This document shows, one piece after another, positions 48,830 to 59,543 of a stretch of DNA of 64,000 nt. The notes under the pieces were generated by a model. That model was not told where the DNA came from. It worked only from the letters and a program-made list of their open reading frames with translations, and ran no database searches. The first letter of the stretch is position 1; every line of letters begins with the position of its first letter. A program made the position numbers and the translations under genes. This stretch comes from Haliotis asinina (Eukaryota > Mollusca > Gastropoda > Lepetellida > Haliotidae), in the NCBI RefSeq assembly GCF_037392515.1, contig NC_090288.1, forward strand, positions 61,055,673 to 61,119,672, written 5' to 3'.

Positions 48830-50135
48830 TTCGCTGAGGCCTTGTGTCAGTTCTGTTTTTCAGTCATCCTGTCAAATATCTTTCATAGTTTTCCTATCCC
48901 ACATTGTAGAATCCGTTGATATGTCGATAACAATGACATGCTAACGAGAGGCCATCTAGAGTCCATGTACCAATTGGCATTATACTGAGGGCATTCGCAA
49001 CTATGCCTTTTATTTCACGTGATCTCATCATATGTTTGAATTTCAAACATATCTTCATTTAGCAATGTCATTAAAACAGGCTCTACTGACGTTTTAGGAG
49101 AATACTGCTACAAAGAATACTTTCACAAAGCATACAAAACATAATCCATTAGGCTGCACAAAAAAAATAAATGTTTCTTGGGCACATTCTTTTAAAGGCT
49201 TACGAGGGCGGTAGGACTTTTTAATTTTGTTTACAGAAAAAGAAGTGACTCGGGAGGAACACATTTCTTTTCTCTCAGAGATACAGTTTGGGAAGTTTAG
49301 CACATGTTAATAAGCTCTACATTCAGTCTTCAGACTCATTCTAACAGACACTGACTTTTAAAGTGGACAAACGGATGATCAGGACACGGACATGTCAAAA
49401 ATCCTTTTTTTAAAAATGGCAATAAAAATCTGTTACGCGCACAAATAAAAGTAACGCGCCGATACCCGAGAAAAAAATCAGTTTTTTTTATTTAACCTTA
49501 CTTTTTGTCTTTAAATATTTGTAACATGACTTGGCACCTCCTCTTAGACAACTTACCCACACAAATATTAATTTTCAAAAACTGCTGCAGGAATGAATAA
49601 TGACATGAAGGATATAATCAAATCTAACAATTATTTATATTTTCAATTACATAAACCCAAATAGTACTAGTGTACGCTCTCTTCTGTTCCACACTTTATT
49701 TTTAAGCAGCGATTAGCACTTTATCGGTGAAAACAATTTAAGAGTAAAAGACCATGATTCGACTTCTCACTGATTTTTCTGTGAGTGTACAGTGTTTCTG
49801 CAATGTTCACCAGAGAAACATTATGACTAACAATCAGTTTAGTAAGACAACAAGACAAGCAAGATGTACCTCCGTCTAAAACACCCCGATAAACCAGGGT
49901 ATGTTCGTTTATTTATGCCATCACCAGCTACAGTGTACACTCGGGGCTACGGGGTTCTCTGAGTTCAATACGCTCCAGTCCAGTCATCTTACACAAGACA
50001 ATCTGAAACGAAGAACAATGTATTTTAACCTAACATGTCTGACTAACAATCCAGTAAGTCAGCTCGTTGTTGCCAATAACAAGACACGGATTCTAGAGAG
50101 ACGCAACTCTAGGCGCATATATATTTGTATACATG
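48830..50135. other. No recognised feature
   Basis: AT-rich, no supported gene. Around 50140-50265 a diverged reversed family B repeat begins (aacgccacacattacaatat, cgatccgacaatccagtg). Confidence 0.5.
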
Positions 50136-50903
50136 CGATTTCATTTGTTTAACGCCACACATTACAATATATAACGGCGTTAAATAATAGTTTTTCGATC
50201 CGACAATCCAGTGACTGCGTAATGAGTAATAATATGACATGCATCAGCAAACTTAGCGGCCTGTACACCTGATCTTGTTTTTACGATGAACATCGGCGAA
50301 AGAAAGGCAGCACCAACCGGGATCTTTGCTATGAAATGAGGATGCATATTAATGAAGTAAAGTCTGACTTTCTGGCCCATTATCAGATATCCAACGTTGT
50401 AGTACAAATGTACAGTTTGTTAGCTTGACCCGAGCTACTCTACATATGTATGACCCGGGAGGTCAAATGGCACAAACAGATGGTCAAGTTAACTTCACAA
50501 AATAGGGGTGCAGAGAATGTTGTTCTTCTTGTGTTCGTGCGAAACTCGAAATCATTTCATGATTTAATTGAATTGTTTTTATAGCCACAAGTTATCTACT
50601 TTGGTTCACTTTACAAAGTAAAGACAGTTACTTTCACAATCCGATTCACTGCTGCTGTTCGCTGCCAAGAGAGTAAGAACATTAAACCACCTGCAGCTAA
50701 TTGTTTTGAGAAAGTTTGGACATTGCTCACGATTTTTTCGGCAATGAATGTCAAACGTCGACCTCGTCTCGGCTGTTCGACATGATGACAACCACCTTCA
50801 CAATAACAGACCCTACCAGTTGTGACACGGTCACGCAATGCATTAGTATTCACTTGATCAGGTCGAACTGAACACGCTGTAATGGCATGTAATTATAGGT
50901 TCC

Positions 50904-51158
50904 CTAACTACAGAATGTAAATGACTGTTTCCTATTTAAAGCAATATTATGGGATACTAATATAGCGCATATATCCACGCTTGTTGAATGCGCTGATATT
51001 TTCACATCGTCAGCAAACATTAATGCAAAGAGATTATCAACAATGACATTGATGTTAACACCATTTCCTCCAAAAAGTTCTAGAACTGAAAAGAGCTTGT
51101 TGATAAACACAAATAATAATGCATGTAAGAGTGAAGGATTTAACAAATGCTGACTCAC
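50904..51158 (-). mobile_element. Small LINE reverse-transcriptase fragment
   Basis: The minus-strand frame reads LFVFINKLFSVLELFGGNG then ALMFADDVKISAHS. FADDVKI is the catalytic aspartate box, and the preceding block resembles the usual SPLLFNIFINDL motif. About 80 codons only, ending 5 bases from the peptide gene's stop. Confidence 0.45.
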
Positions 51159-51162
51159 TTGC

Positions 51163-52212
51163 TCACTGTGTGTTAGTCTGAGTTCCTATGTTCACCGTGT
51201 TCGTGTACTGATCTGAGTACAGCATCTTATCCAGCCATGCTACAAAATCCTTTCTGAAAGCAGCCAATTCCGCCATTGTGTCGGCAATGTTCGCTACATC
51301 TCTCTTGCCGTCGACACCACCTACTTCATCCTTTAGCTGTACCAGGCCATTCTCAAGTACATCTTCAACCCTATGGACGAGATTAATGAAGTCATCCTTC
51401 AAACACACCCAGAAGGTCTTCATTGTTTCCGCAATGTCGCGTTTCTCAAACCCTACTGTTCTGGTATTAGAATTAAAAACTGAACCTTCAAACATCTGCC
51501 CTATCTGAGGACCGACGTTTTCGAATTCCAGCTTTTCATTGCTCCAGAAGCCAGGCGTGTCATCGTTCACGTCTCGTTTTCCAAGAAGAATGGCGGTGGC
51601 TGAATTAGCGAGATTAGCTACGACAGCTCCCTCGACAGCGTGTCCGACTTGGTGTGCGACATTTTCTACCTCGTGTTTAAGATGGCTCCAGAAGTCCCGT
51701 TTTTCATCGCTGACATCTCGTTTTCGACCGAGCATGGCGGTGGCTGAATTGGCGAGATTAGCTACGACAGCTCCCTCGACAGCATGTCCGACTTGGTGTG
51801 CGACATTTTCTACCTCGTGTTTAAGATGGCTCCAGAAGTCCCGTTTTTCATCGCTGACATCTCGTTTTCGACCGAGCATGGCGGTGGCTGAATTGGCGAG
51901 ATTAGCTACGACAGCTCCCTCGACAGCATGTCCGACTTGGTGTGCGACATTTTCTACCTCGTGTTTAAGATGGCTCCAGAAGTCCCGTTTTTCATCGCTG
52001 ACATCTCGTTTTCGACCGAGCATGGCGGTGGCTGAATTGGCGAGATTAGCTACGACAGCTCCCTCGACAGCATGTCCGACTTGGTGTGCGACATTTTCTA
52101 CCTCGTGTTTAAGATGGCTCCAGAAGTCACGTGTCACTGCAATGCCTTGTTGAGACGGAAGGGCACATGCAGTGCAGACAAGAACAGTTAGAAGACTGGC
52201 CATTACTGACAT
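51163..52212 (-). CDS. Secretory precursor releasing four copies of an amidated His-striped amphipathic peptide
   Basis: 349 codons uninterrupted. Signal peptide MSVMASLLTVLVCTACALP (a second Met at residue 4 is possible). From residue 29 come four 48-residue repeats. Three spacings are exactly 144 bp at DNA level and the copies look near identical. Each starts DFWSHLKHEVENVAHQVGHA and ends ATAML-GRKR (copy 4: ILLGKR), then the spacer DVSDEKR. GRKR and GKR are dibasic sites with an amidation glycine, so each repeat should give a 37-residue peptide amide. On a helical wheel W3, L6, V10, V13, V17 and V21 fill one face and H5, H8, H15 and H19 the opposite one; net charge is slightly negative. 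Three diverged modules follow (FWSNEKLEFENV, FWVCLKDDFINL, FRKDFVAWLDKML), separated by EKR or GKR. An acceptor (ttcatacag) lies three bases before the ATG. No family recognised; neuropeptide or host-defence peptide are both possible. Confidence 0.85.
   Translation of the reverse strand: MSVMASLLTVLVCTACALPSQQGIAVTRDFWSHLKHEVENVAHQVGHAVEGAVVANLANSATAMLGRKRDVSDEKRDFWSHLKHEVENVAHQVGHAVEGAVVANLANSATAMLGRKRDVSDEKRDFWSHLKHEVENVAHQVGHAVEGAVVANLANSATAMLGRKRDVSDEKRDFWSHLKHEVENVAHQVGHAVEGAVVANLANSATAILLGKRDVNDDTPGFWSNEKLEFENVGPQIGQMFEGSVFNSNTRTVGFEKRDIAETMKTFWVCLKDDFINLVHRVEDVLENGLVQLKDEVGGVDGKRDVANIADTMAELAAFRKDFVAWLDKMLYSDQYTNTVNIGTQTNTQ
51550..52137 (-). repeat. 144-bp coding tandem repeat, four copies
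   Basis: The landmark gtcccgttttt recurs at 51694, 51838 and 51982, and gtcacgtg at 52126, always 144 bp apart. The three inner copies show no difference that I could see. The copy nearest the gene's 3' part has several changes (for example ccaagaagaatggcgg). This points to very recent expansion or gene conversion. Confidence 0.92.
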
Positions 52213-52246
52213 CTCCTGTATGAACGAAATATAGTCATAAATATTT

Positions 52247-52885
52247 AGTGAGTGAGTGAGTGAGTGAGTTATAATTTAACGTTGCATCGGCAATATTTCA
52301 GCCATGACGAGAACAGACATGATTATAAAGTAAATGTATATATTATAAAACCCGTCGTCAAAGTACGGTAAAAGAAGTAGAGTACCACATTTGAAATTTA
52401 TAGCTAGAATATGAAGTTAAAACTAACAACACAATTTGGATGACACAAGGCATGATACAAAAATAGGCTATAGATCACCAAGAAATGAAGGTATATCACC
52501 ATACTAGGGACCGAGGGGACTAAGATTACTTTTGAATACAATCATTAAATTTTATTTACCATTAAAGAGATCCTTCATTGTTTTGACATTAAAATATTTG
52601 TCCATTGTGATAGCATAATTAATAGTGTCAAGCAAGACATGCGGAGGATCCCCACCCTTAAGTATATATTCGTGAGTGTATCTAATATGACCAATGCGAC
52701 ATCGTCGCATCATGACCACCTCAAACCTGGACTGACAAACAAAGTAAGTGTAACCAATATAGGGTTTTATTGCATGTAATTCAATGATACCTTCTTTGGT
52801 GTCCCACGTCTTCTGCACCAGATCACTGATATACGGTCTAATTGTAGCTGCTGTGTAATCTGAGTATGGAATAGGAAGTGGTTAA
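52247..52885 (-). mobile_element. 5'-truncated LINE copy 3 (same family as 788 and 30426)
   Basis: On the minus strand it encodes MQKTWDTKEGIIELHAIKPY and RRCRIGHIRYTHEYILKGG, matching the ORF2 C-terminus of copies 1 and 2. It then has the 3' UTR and the tail tgaaatattgccgatg, aacgttaaattataactcac and (actc)n. It ends 35 bp before the peptide gene's first ATG, in the same orientation, so it occupies that gene's 5' flank or UTR intron. Confidence 0.85.
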
Positions 52886-53255
52886 TATTCAGTGAGTAAA
52901 TAGGCCTAGCTATATTTGTCACAGCGTGTGTCTGAAGACACACATGCATCGTTTCACACATTCAAGGCATCTGTGAATTACTCTTCAACGTAACGTGTTA
53001 TAAATTTTGACCGAGACGCTGCACTCCATTTCAGTATTTACAATAATTGCATGAGTGATTTCTATGACGACACTATTTATGATTTGCGAGCAATATTTCA
53101 ACAATTTCACAACGCCCTGTAAATAACCAAATCTGGAACAATAAAACCGGCGATAGTCTCTCCTGGGGAAAATACAGCCAGCAGATTGTTGGTATTATAG
53201 CATTGTCCGGAACCATCACCGTTCCGTAGTCTCCCGTTATGATTCGCTTGGATTG
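52886..53255. other. No recognised feature
   Basis: Upstream of the peptide gene beyond the LINE remnant. No TATA box is obvious, so the gene's promoter is not located. Confidence 0.5.
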
Positions 53256-53373
53256 AGAGGCGGTGGAATAGCCTTATGGTTAGTGGTTCTTCAGTGTGTG
53301 AAGCCCATTTCTATTGTTCCCCACCGTGATATTGCCAGAATGTTGCTGAACGCGACGCATAACTCACTCACTC
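53256..53373 (+). repeat. tRNA-derived SINE (family A), internally shortened
   Basis: gcggtggaatagccttatgg, then ttctattgttccccaccgtg, atattgccagaatgttgctg and (actc)n. The B-box region is deleted. Confidence 0.75.
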
Positions 53374-53472
53374 TGTTGGATTGCAGAGCACCATTTGTAG
53401 CATTTAAATAACGAGGTAACTTCATTTGAGGAATTCACTAAATCGTTAGGTGAACACATTAATTTCTACCGA

Positions 53473-53625
53473 AAAGGGGCGGTGAGGTAGCCTAGTGCGT
53501 TCGCCCGCCACGCCAAACACCAGCATTCGATTTACCACCTGGTTACACTGCGCGAAGCCCATTTCTTACTTCCCCCGCCATGTTATTGCTGGAACACCGC
53601 TAAAAGGGGCGTAAAACCAAAATCC
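53473..53625 (+). repeat. tRNA-derived SINE (family A)
   Basis: gggcggtgaggtagcctagt, gcgttcgcccgccacg, gcattcgatttacc (B-box-like), cttcccccgccatgttattg. The tail lacks the (actc)n run. Confidence 0.75.
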
Positions 53626-54950
53626 CTTCTACAGAAAACGCGCCAAGTGATATAATGCGCAAGATACCGCAAATACTAGTATATACGTAATTATGACAAT
53701 TGAAGATCAAATTGGTATTTCAAACTGACTGCATGTTTCGTTATGATGGAGATAACACCCCATACCGAATACTAGAAAAAAAGGGGCCTACTTACCTTCC
53801 TCTGAAGCAAGGTGAAGTGGTAAATGTATTGTACTCGTCAGTTACTCAGATTATATATCAAGCGGCAGTAGGGACATCTGCTGGAAGGGGTTCAGTTCTC
53901 AATAACATCCTGTGGACGGTCCCTATCTCTTGCATAACCGACCTGACCTTCACTGTACACATGACCCTCTGAAACTTGTGTCTGGACCCCTACACTCTGC
54001 TGACCCCTACACTCCGCTGCCATGGTGCCATGTGTTGTTGAGCATGTTCTAAATGACTGGCTGAGTGATTTGTGTGTGTGTGTGTGTGTGTATTAGGCCG
54101 CACTCAGCAATGTTCCAGCTATATGGCGGCGGTCTGGACCAGACATTCCAGTGATCAAGGGTTACTGCAAATCAATATTCTAAACTGTACCTTCACTGTT
54201 ATGAAAGGCGTATAGGACATCCCAATTGTTAACAGAAACTGCCTTGTTTATTGTTATAGAGAAATACGGCAGATTGCAAACATGTGTAGGTTCATCAATA
54301 TTGTAATTAAGTATTTAATCGCGTCGTAATCTGTTGTTGAAACAAAACTGCAATTATGTTGGAATAGGAATGAGATATATGTGATGAGTGTTTCGGGCCC
54401 AATTCCCTGGACGAAGACCGTCCTATCACTGTCTATGTTCCTTACATGAGAGATGCCTTCACATTAAATAGAACACGTAACATACACCTATATAATTTAT
54501 TAGGCTTAGGCATCAATACAAATCATTCCAAAGGAATTTCGATGGCAAAACACAATAGAATGGCTGCATACAATGCTACTTTGCTGCAAACTCAAACTGA
54601 AGCTCTTTTATTCTAAAAAATAAACATAAACACTCTTCGTGGTACAAGAGCAACATTATTAAGCCTTTACAAAACATATACAAGGCATGATGCCAGAAAG
54701 TAAAATTATAGTTTTACAACATAATAAAGCATTATTACATGTGGTAAACCAAATTAACTACACACGGTTTGGGGGGTTTTCCTCTGAAGGCGGTATTTCA
54801 GAATTCTTAATTGATCCTAGGACAAACTTTAGAAAGACGATCTATATGTATATTCCAGAGGCCCTGGCTGTGTAAGGTCAGCCCCAGAAGCTAATGAGTG
54901 TCAACAGACTTTATCAGAATGTCTTTCATTATCTGGCACCGATGTTACTG
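53626..54950. other. Mostly no recognised feature; reversed family B fragment at 54093-54166
   Basis: A short (GT)n run at 54070-54090 leads into ggccgcactcagcaatgttc and tatatggcggcggtctgg (family B, minus). The 90-codon frame at 53700 has no recognisable domain. Nothing else supported. Confidence 0.55.
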
Positions 54951-56720
54951 CTTTGAAATTCTTTCCAGTTAAAATTATACATTCAGTTTTATGGGATTAA
55001 AAATCTACTCTCCATGCCTGGATCCCTTTAGCTAGTATTTCTAAATCTTCGTTTAACATATGAATATGAAATAGGGTCATTGATTATCACATATAGAGAC
55101 GTGTCATCAGCAAATAGTTTAATATTACACCGTATATCTTCAACAATATCATTGATATAAACCAGAAAGAGTAAAGGTCCTAGGACTAATCCCTGAGGAA
55201 CGCCAACTTCAATTGATTTGACACTGGATTTATACCCATTTATTACTGTAAACTGTTTGGTATTACTTAGGTAATTTGCAAACAATACACGAGATCAGCA
55301 TATTCCATTGGCCCATAATTTATGCAAAAGACGCTTATGCCAAACCCTATCAAACGCTTTGCTTATATCACAGAATACAGAGCGTACCTCCTTACCACTA
55401 CCCACCGCCTTAGCCATATCGTCATACAATTAAGTGAGGTGGTATGGATGTAGAATCACCAGTCGTGAAACCGGACTGTTTACGTAATTAAGTGATAGTT
55501 TCAATATCTAGAAAAAGGTTTGACACCTATTTAAAAACACAATTTCCAAATACGTTTTCAGGCAACTTGTAAGTGAGACGGGTCGATAATTGGTATAATC
55601 ATGAGCATTATTTTTTTTTTATAAATTGGAACAACGGATGAACATTTCCATATATCTGAGAATTGAGAAGAGGACAAGGAAATATCAAACAAGGCACAAA
55701 GATAAATGGACAATCGTTCAGCTACACATTTTAATACACGATTGCTAAGATGATATAGACCAGTTGCTTTAGTGACATCAAGCGACAGTAAAATATCCCT
55801 TACTTCAACACTTTGTAATTTGATATCAGTGAGACAATTTTCAACAGTAATATCAGAAAACGCATTAACATCATCAGAAGAATTATTAAGCGTTACTATA
55901 CTCACAAAGTAGTCATAGAAATATTTGCTTTGTCAATATCATCATCATAAACAACATCATTGTGTTCAGTGTATGGAAATATCTTAGCTCTATCTGTTTT
56001 CTTGAGATACGTTTTAACAATCCGCAACTCAAATTTGCCGTCATGTTTTGTATTGACAACATCATAAAGTTTTTCTCTGTCTGAGATAAGCTTATTTCGA
56101 CTATTTCTAGATATTTCCCAATCATTCGGCAAGTCACGACATTGCGCCATTTTATGAATTCTATTTGTCTTACGCATAAGCTTTCTGATAAATCCGTTCA
56201 TTCATGGAGCATCATTTGGACGAATCACAGCAGTTTTGTTTGGAATATTTGATTTATATAGGTCTGTATTCACAAATGTTGAGGCGTTTTTTCTTTGTGT
56301 AAGAAAATTCTTTTTAACATCAGCCACATTTGCCGAAAAGATGTTATATCAGTATTATCATAGTCCTTAATAAATCTTTAATAGGCTTTTTAAAATCTGT
56401 TTGATAGATTTTAGCGACACGTTTACTAAACAATGGTCACTGCAGAATGGGGGAGTAACCCATCTAATTTAATACTCCTGAAAAGTCACATATATGTGTC
56501 TGAGAAAATGTAAGTCATTATCAGGACAAGATACAAATATTAGGTCAAAAAGTGTCCTCGATTGTTGAGTAATACGGATCGCCCCATTTATCTTTTGCGT
56601 CATGCCATAAATTGTCTTACTGTGTTCAGTATTAGGATCAACTCTATTCACAAAATTAGCATTGGAGTCCCCAAACTACTACAGTCTCAATATTTGTATC
56701 TATCGCTAAGCCAGTTAATT
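54950..56720 (-). mobile_element. Decayed LINE relic (CR1/Jockey-type reverse transcriptase)
   Basis: Minus-strand fragments, 5' to 3': an endonuclease end (IRITQQSRTLFDLIFVSCPD at 56651-56469), a linker region (56201-55902), an early RT block (VRDILLSLDVTKATGLYHL at 55905-55558), then VGVPQGLVLGPLLFLVYIND and NIKLFADDTSLYVI at 55285-55028. The GVPQGxxLGPLLFLxYIND and FADDT boxes place it outside the I-like family above. Broken into at least four frames. Confidence 0.75.
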
Positions 56721-58285
56721 CTCCAATCAGATTCCAGTAGTGGGAACTGGTATTTACACGATAAAAAGTACCGACACCATTACTCTACCACACTGACTCT
56801 AGTCCTGTACGTTGTAAGGCAGGCCAATGCATACAGTAAATAGACTCTTTCACATAATTTGCAACCCCTCCTCCTGTTTGTCTATCATATGGCGAATGAA
56901 ACCCAAGCATAAAAAATGTCAGAATTTGAAATACCACCATGCAAACAAATTTCTTATACATATAACATCATGTTATGAAGTTCTGCGTAAAATAAGTCTA
57001 CTTTATAATAGAGCTATCTGAAAACACTTCACCCCAAGCGTACATACAAACATCACCATATAATGAGTAGATAAGTCTACTTTAACCTGTTCTTTATTTA
57101 GAGACTCACAGTGATACACCCCGATTTCCAGCTGGTGTACTGAGATGTCAACACCCATCTAATAATCTTGAAAAATCACATATATGTGAGAAAAGCGGTA
57201 TATACACATGTAAGTCAATATATGTCAGATGTGCTTGAGTAGAAATGTTACTAGCATTATTAATCACAAGATGTTCTTCAATGTTCATTTTCCGTACTGC
57301 AATGCAATAATTTGAAGGAAGAAAATGTCAGATAGTTTTGTTGGAACAAAAACGAGGAACGAAAAGAAGAATAACGAGATAGAAACCATCAACCGTTATA
57401 AAGCACAGTAAGTAAGTAAAGGAGAGCTTGTTAAACCCAACACCGGTGAAGTACGTAAAATTAACCTATGATTATTTGAAACTGCGTCCCATTAGCACAT
57501 ATTTTTCCCCAGATGTTCATATTCATAAAAGAACCCGAATTCGTCACACTATGAACAAGGCAAAACAGGATAAATACATTATCTTGATAAATATACATCA
57601 AACACATATTTTCAAAGAACACAACATGACTGTTCAGTATTGAATGTATTGACGGCATAACATAAATTACATGAGGTAATTTCTTTAAGAATACCAATCG
57701 CAAAATAAAACACCCAGTATCAGCATGTTACCCGTCAAACAATACTGTATCGTTGACTGACAAGAGCGGAGGTTGATCTGTGCATGTACTTACGTCATAA
57801 CACAAAGTATACTGGAGTTTCCTATTTTCGCGGTACTTATCGGCTGGAATGATAATACAAACAATTCTTTTCGTATGAATGCTTGTTGTTTTTGAATAAA
57901 GGGACTCCCCCTCTAACATCTGCATCTATCAGCTGCTTGATCCATCAGGAGCACTATCACTCTTGAGCTCGATGAAAAACAACGTCGTCCGCCGCTAACT
58001 TGTCGAGACGTCTCCCATTCTCGGGGCATAACGAGGAAGTAACCTTTTCAGGTGTAAGGAAGGGGAATCCTGTCGGAAAGGGCGGGAAAACGTTTTTTCA
58101 AAGTTGGTAAAAACTCACGAATATTCGTTACATTGCAAAACTGCACAGGCTTGGGCCACTTCCTAGTTACCGGTCAGTGATGTAAACAACCGCTAAGTAT
58201 CACACATCGGCTGAAAACATCTTTACCACGAGAATAGGAAACCCGCGAGGAACGCGATAGGAGACCTATACAACAGATAATCTCA
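56721..58285. other. No gene recognised
   Basis: AT-rich with short frames. The stretch at about 57960-58110 is more GC-rich and contains ggggaatcctg and gggcgggaaaacg, which resemble kappaB-type and GC-box sites. With no adjacent exon found, this is only a remark. Confidence 0.4.
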
Positions 58286-58960
58286 ACTTATTCAAGAACA
58301 GCAATCGCAGTATGAAACAATACACACAATGGCACTACAATTACCATTGTATCATGTATACAATGGCAGTACAATTATCATAGCGTTATGCATACAATGA
58401 CATTATGATTAGCATAGCACTATAAATACAATGACTTTACAATACCATAGCATTATGAATACAATGACACTATGATTACCATAGCACTATAAATACAATG
58501 ACTTTACAATGCCATAGCATTATGAATACAATGACACTATGATTACCATAGCACTATAAATACAATGACTTTACAATACCATAGCATTATGAATACAATG
58601 ACACTATGATTACCATAGCACTATAAATACAATACCATAGCATTATGATTACAATGGCAATGCAGTTTCATAGCGTTACGCATAAAATGACACTGCAACT
58701 ATCACAGCATTACCCATGCAATGGCATTATGATTACTATAGAATCATGCATACAATGACACTGTAATTACCATATCAATTACCATAGCTGTATAAATACA
58801 GTCACTTACAATTACCATAGTGTTGTGAATGCCATGGCACCGTAATTATCATAGCGTTATGTATACAATGGTACTACAATTAACATAGCTCTGTACATAC
58901 AATGACACTACAGTTACCATAGCATTGTCCATACAACGGTACTACATTTACCATAGCAGA
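58286..58960. repeat. Minisatellite, mixed period of about 30 and 65 bp
   Basis: Units alternate between atagcattatgaatacaatg, acactatgattaccatagca and ctataaatacaatgacttta. The central part (58410-58620) is a regular 65-bp dimer repeated three times; the flanks are degenerate. Confidence 0.9.
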
Positions 58961-59029
58961 GCAAAATACAAAGACAGTGCATTTTTTCTAAAATTGGCTT
59001 AATCCGGATATCAAGGGTGAAAGCATGAT

Positions 59030-59245
59030 CAATGGTGGTACTTACATCGTATGAGGTACTACACTCGCTTGCTTGATTACGGTCAACACATGTTACTCCT
59101 ACCACTGTACGAGAAGAGTCATTAGGCTCAACACATACCATGCTCGCCACTGCACGTGAGGAGTGATTAGGGTCAACACATGTTACTCCTACCACTGTAC
59201 GTGAAGAGTGATTGGGGTCAACACATACCACTCCTCCCATAGTTA
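59030..59245. repeat. Tandem repeat of about 60 bp, three to four units
   Basis: gggtcaacacatgttactcc, taccactgtacgtgaagag and tgattagg recur. The open minus frame across it (VDPNHSSRTVVGVTC repeated) is a by-product of the repeat. Confidence 0.85.
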
Positions 59246-59543
59246 ATGTATGGTTAACACATGACACATACAATGCAGTACAGGGTGGTTGAATACGTTT
59301 CTGTTGTTGAATGTCGTCATGCATATATGTTTGGCAAAACTATAGTTTTATTATAAAGTTACATTTCCGCTATCACATGTGTTTGGTGGGATTAGAATGG
59401 ATTTTCGTGGAAATCTCCAAGGAAACGTATCTGAGCAAATAACACCGAACTCGAGGTGGTTAGGGGACCTCAGCACATTAACACAGCTTGTCATTACGCA
59501 TCGATCGCTGTGCTAGCAGGAGTGATAACATATCTGCGCGATT

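Noticed and set aside
51278-52153. Long plus-strand frames with RWLQKSRFSSLTSRF repeats
   Set aside because: Antisense shadow of the peptide precursor. The minus strand has the signal peptide, processing sites and amphipathic pattern.
57960-58110. kappaB-like and GC-box-like motifs as an immune promoter
   Set aside because: No first exon or TATA box could be linked to them; short motifs occur by chance.
58914-59324. 136-codon minus-strand frame with VDPNHSSRTVVGVTC repeats
   Set aside because: Caused by a 60-bp tandem repeat; no signal peptide, domain or neighbouring splice structure.
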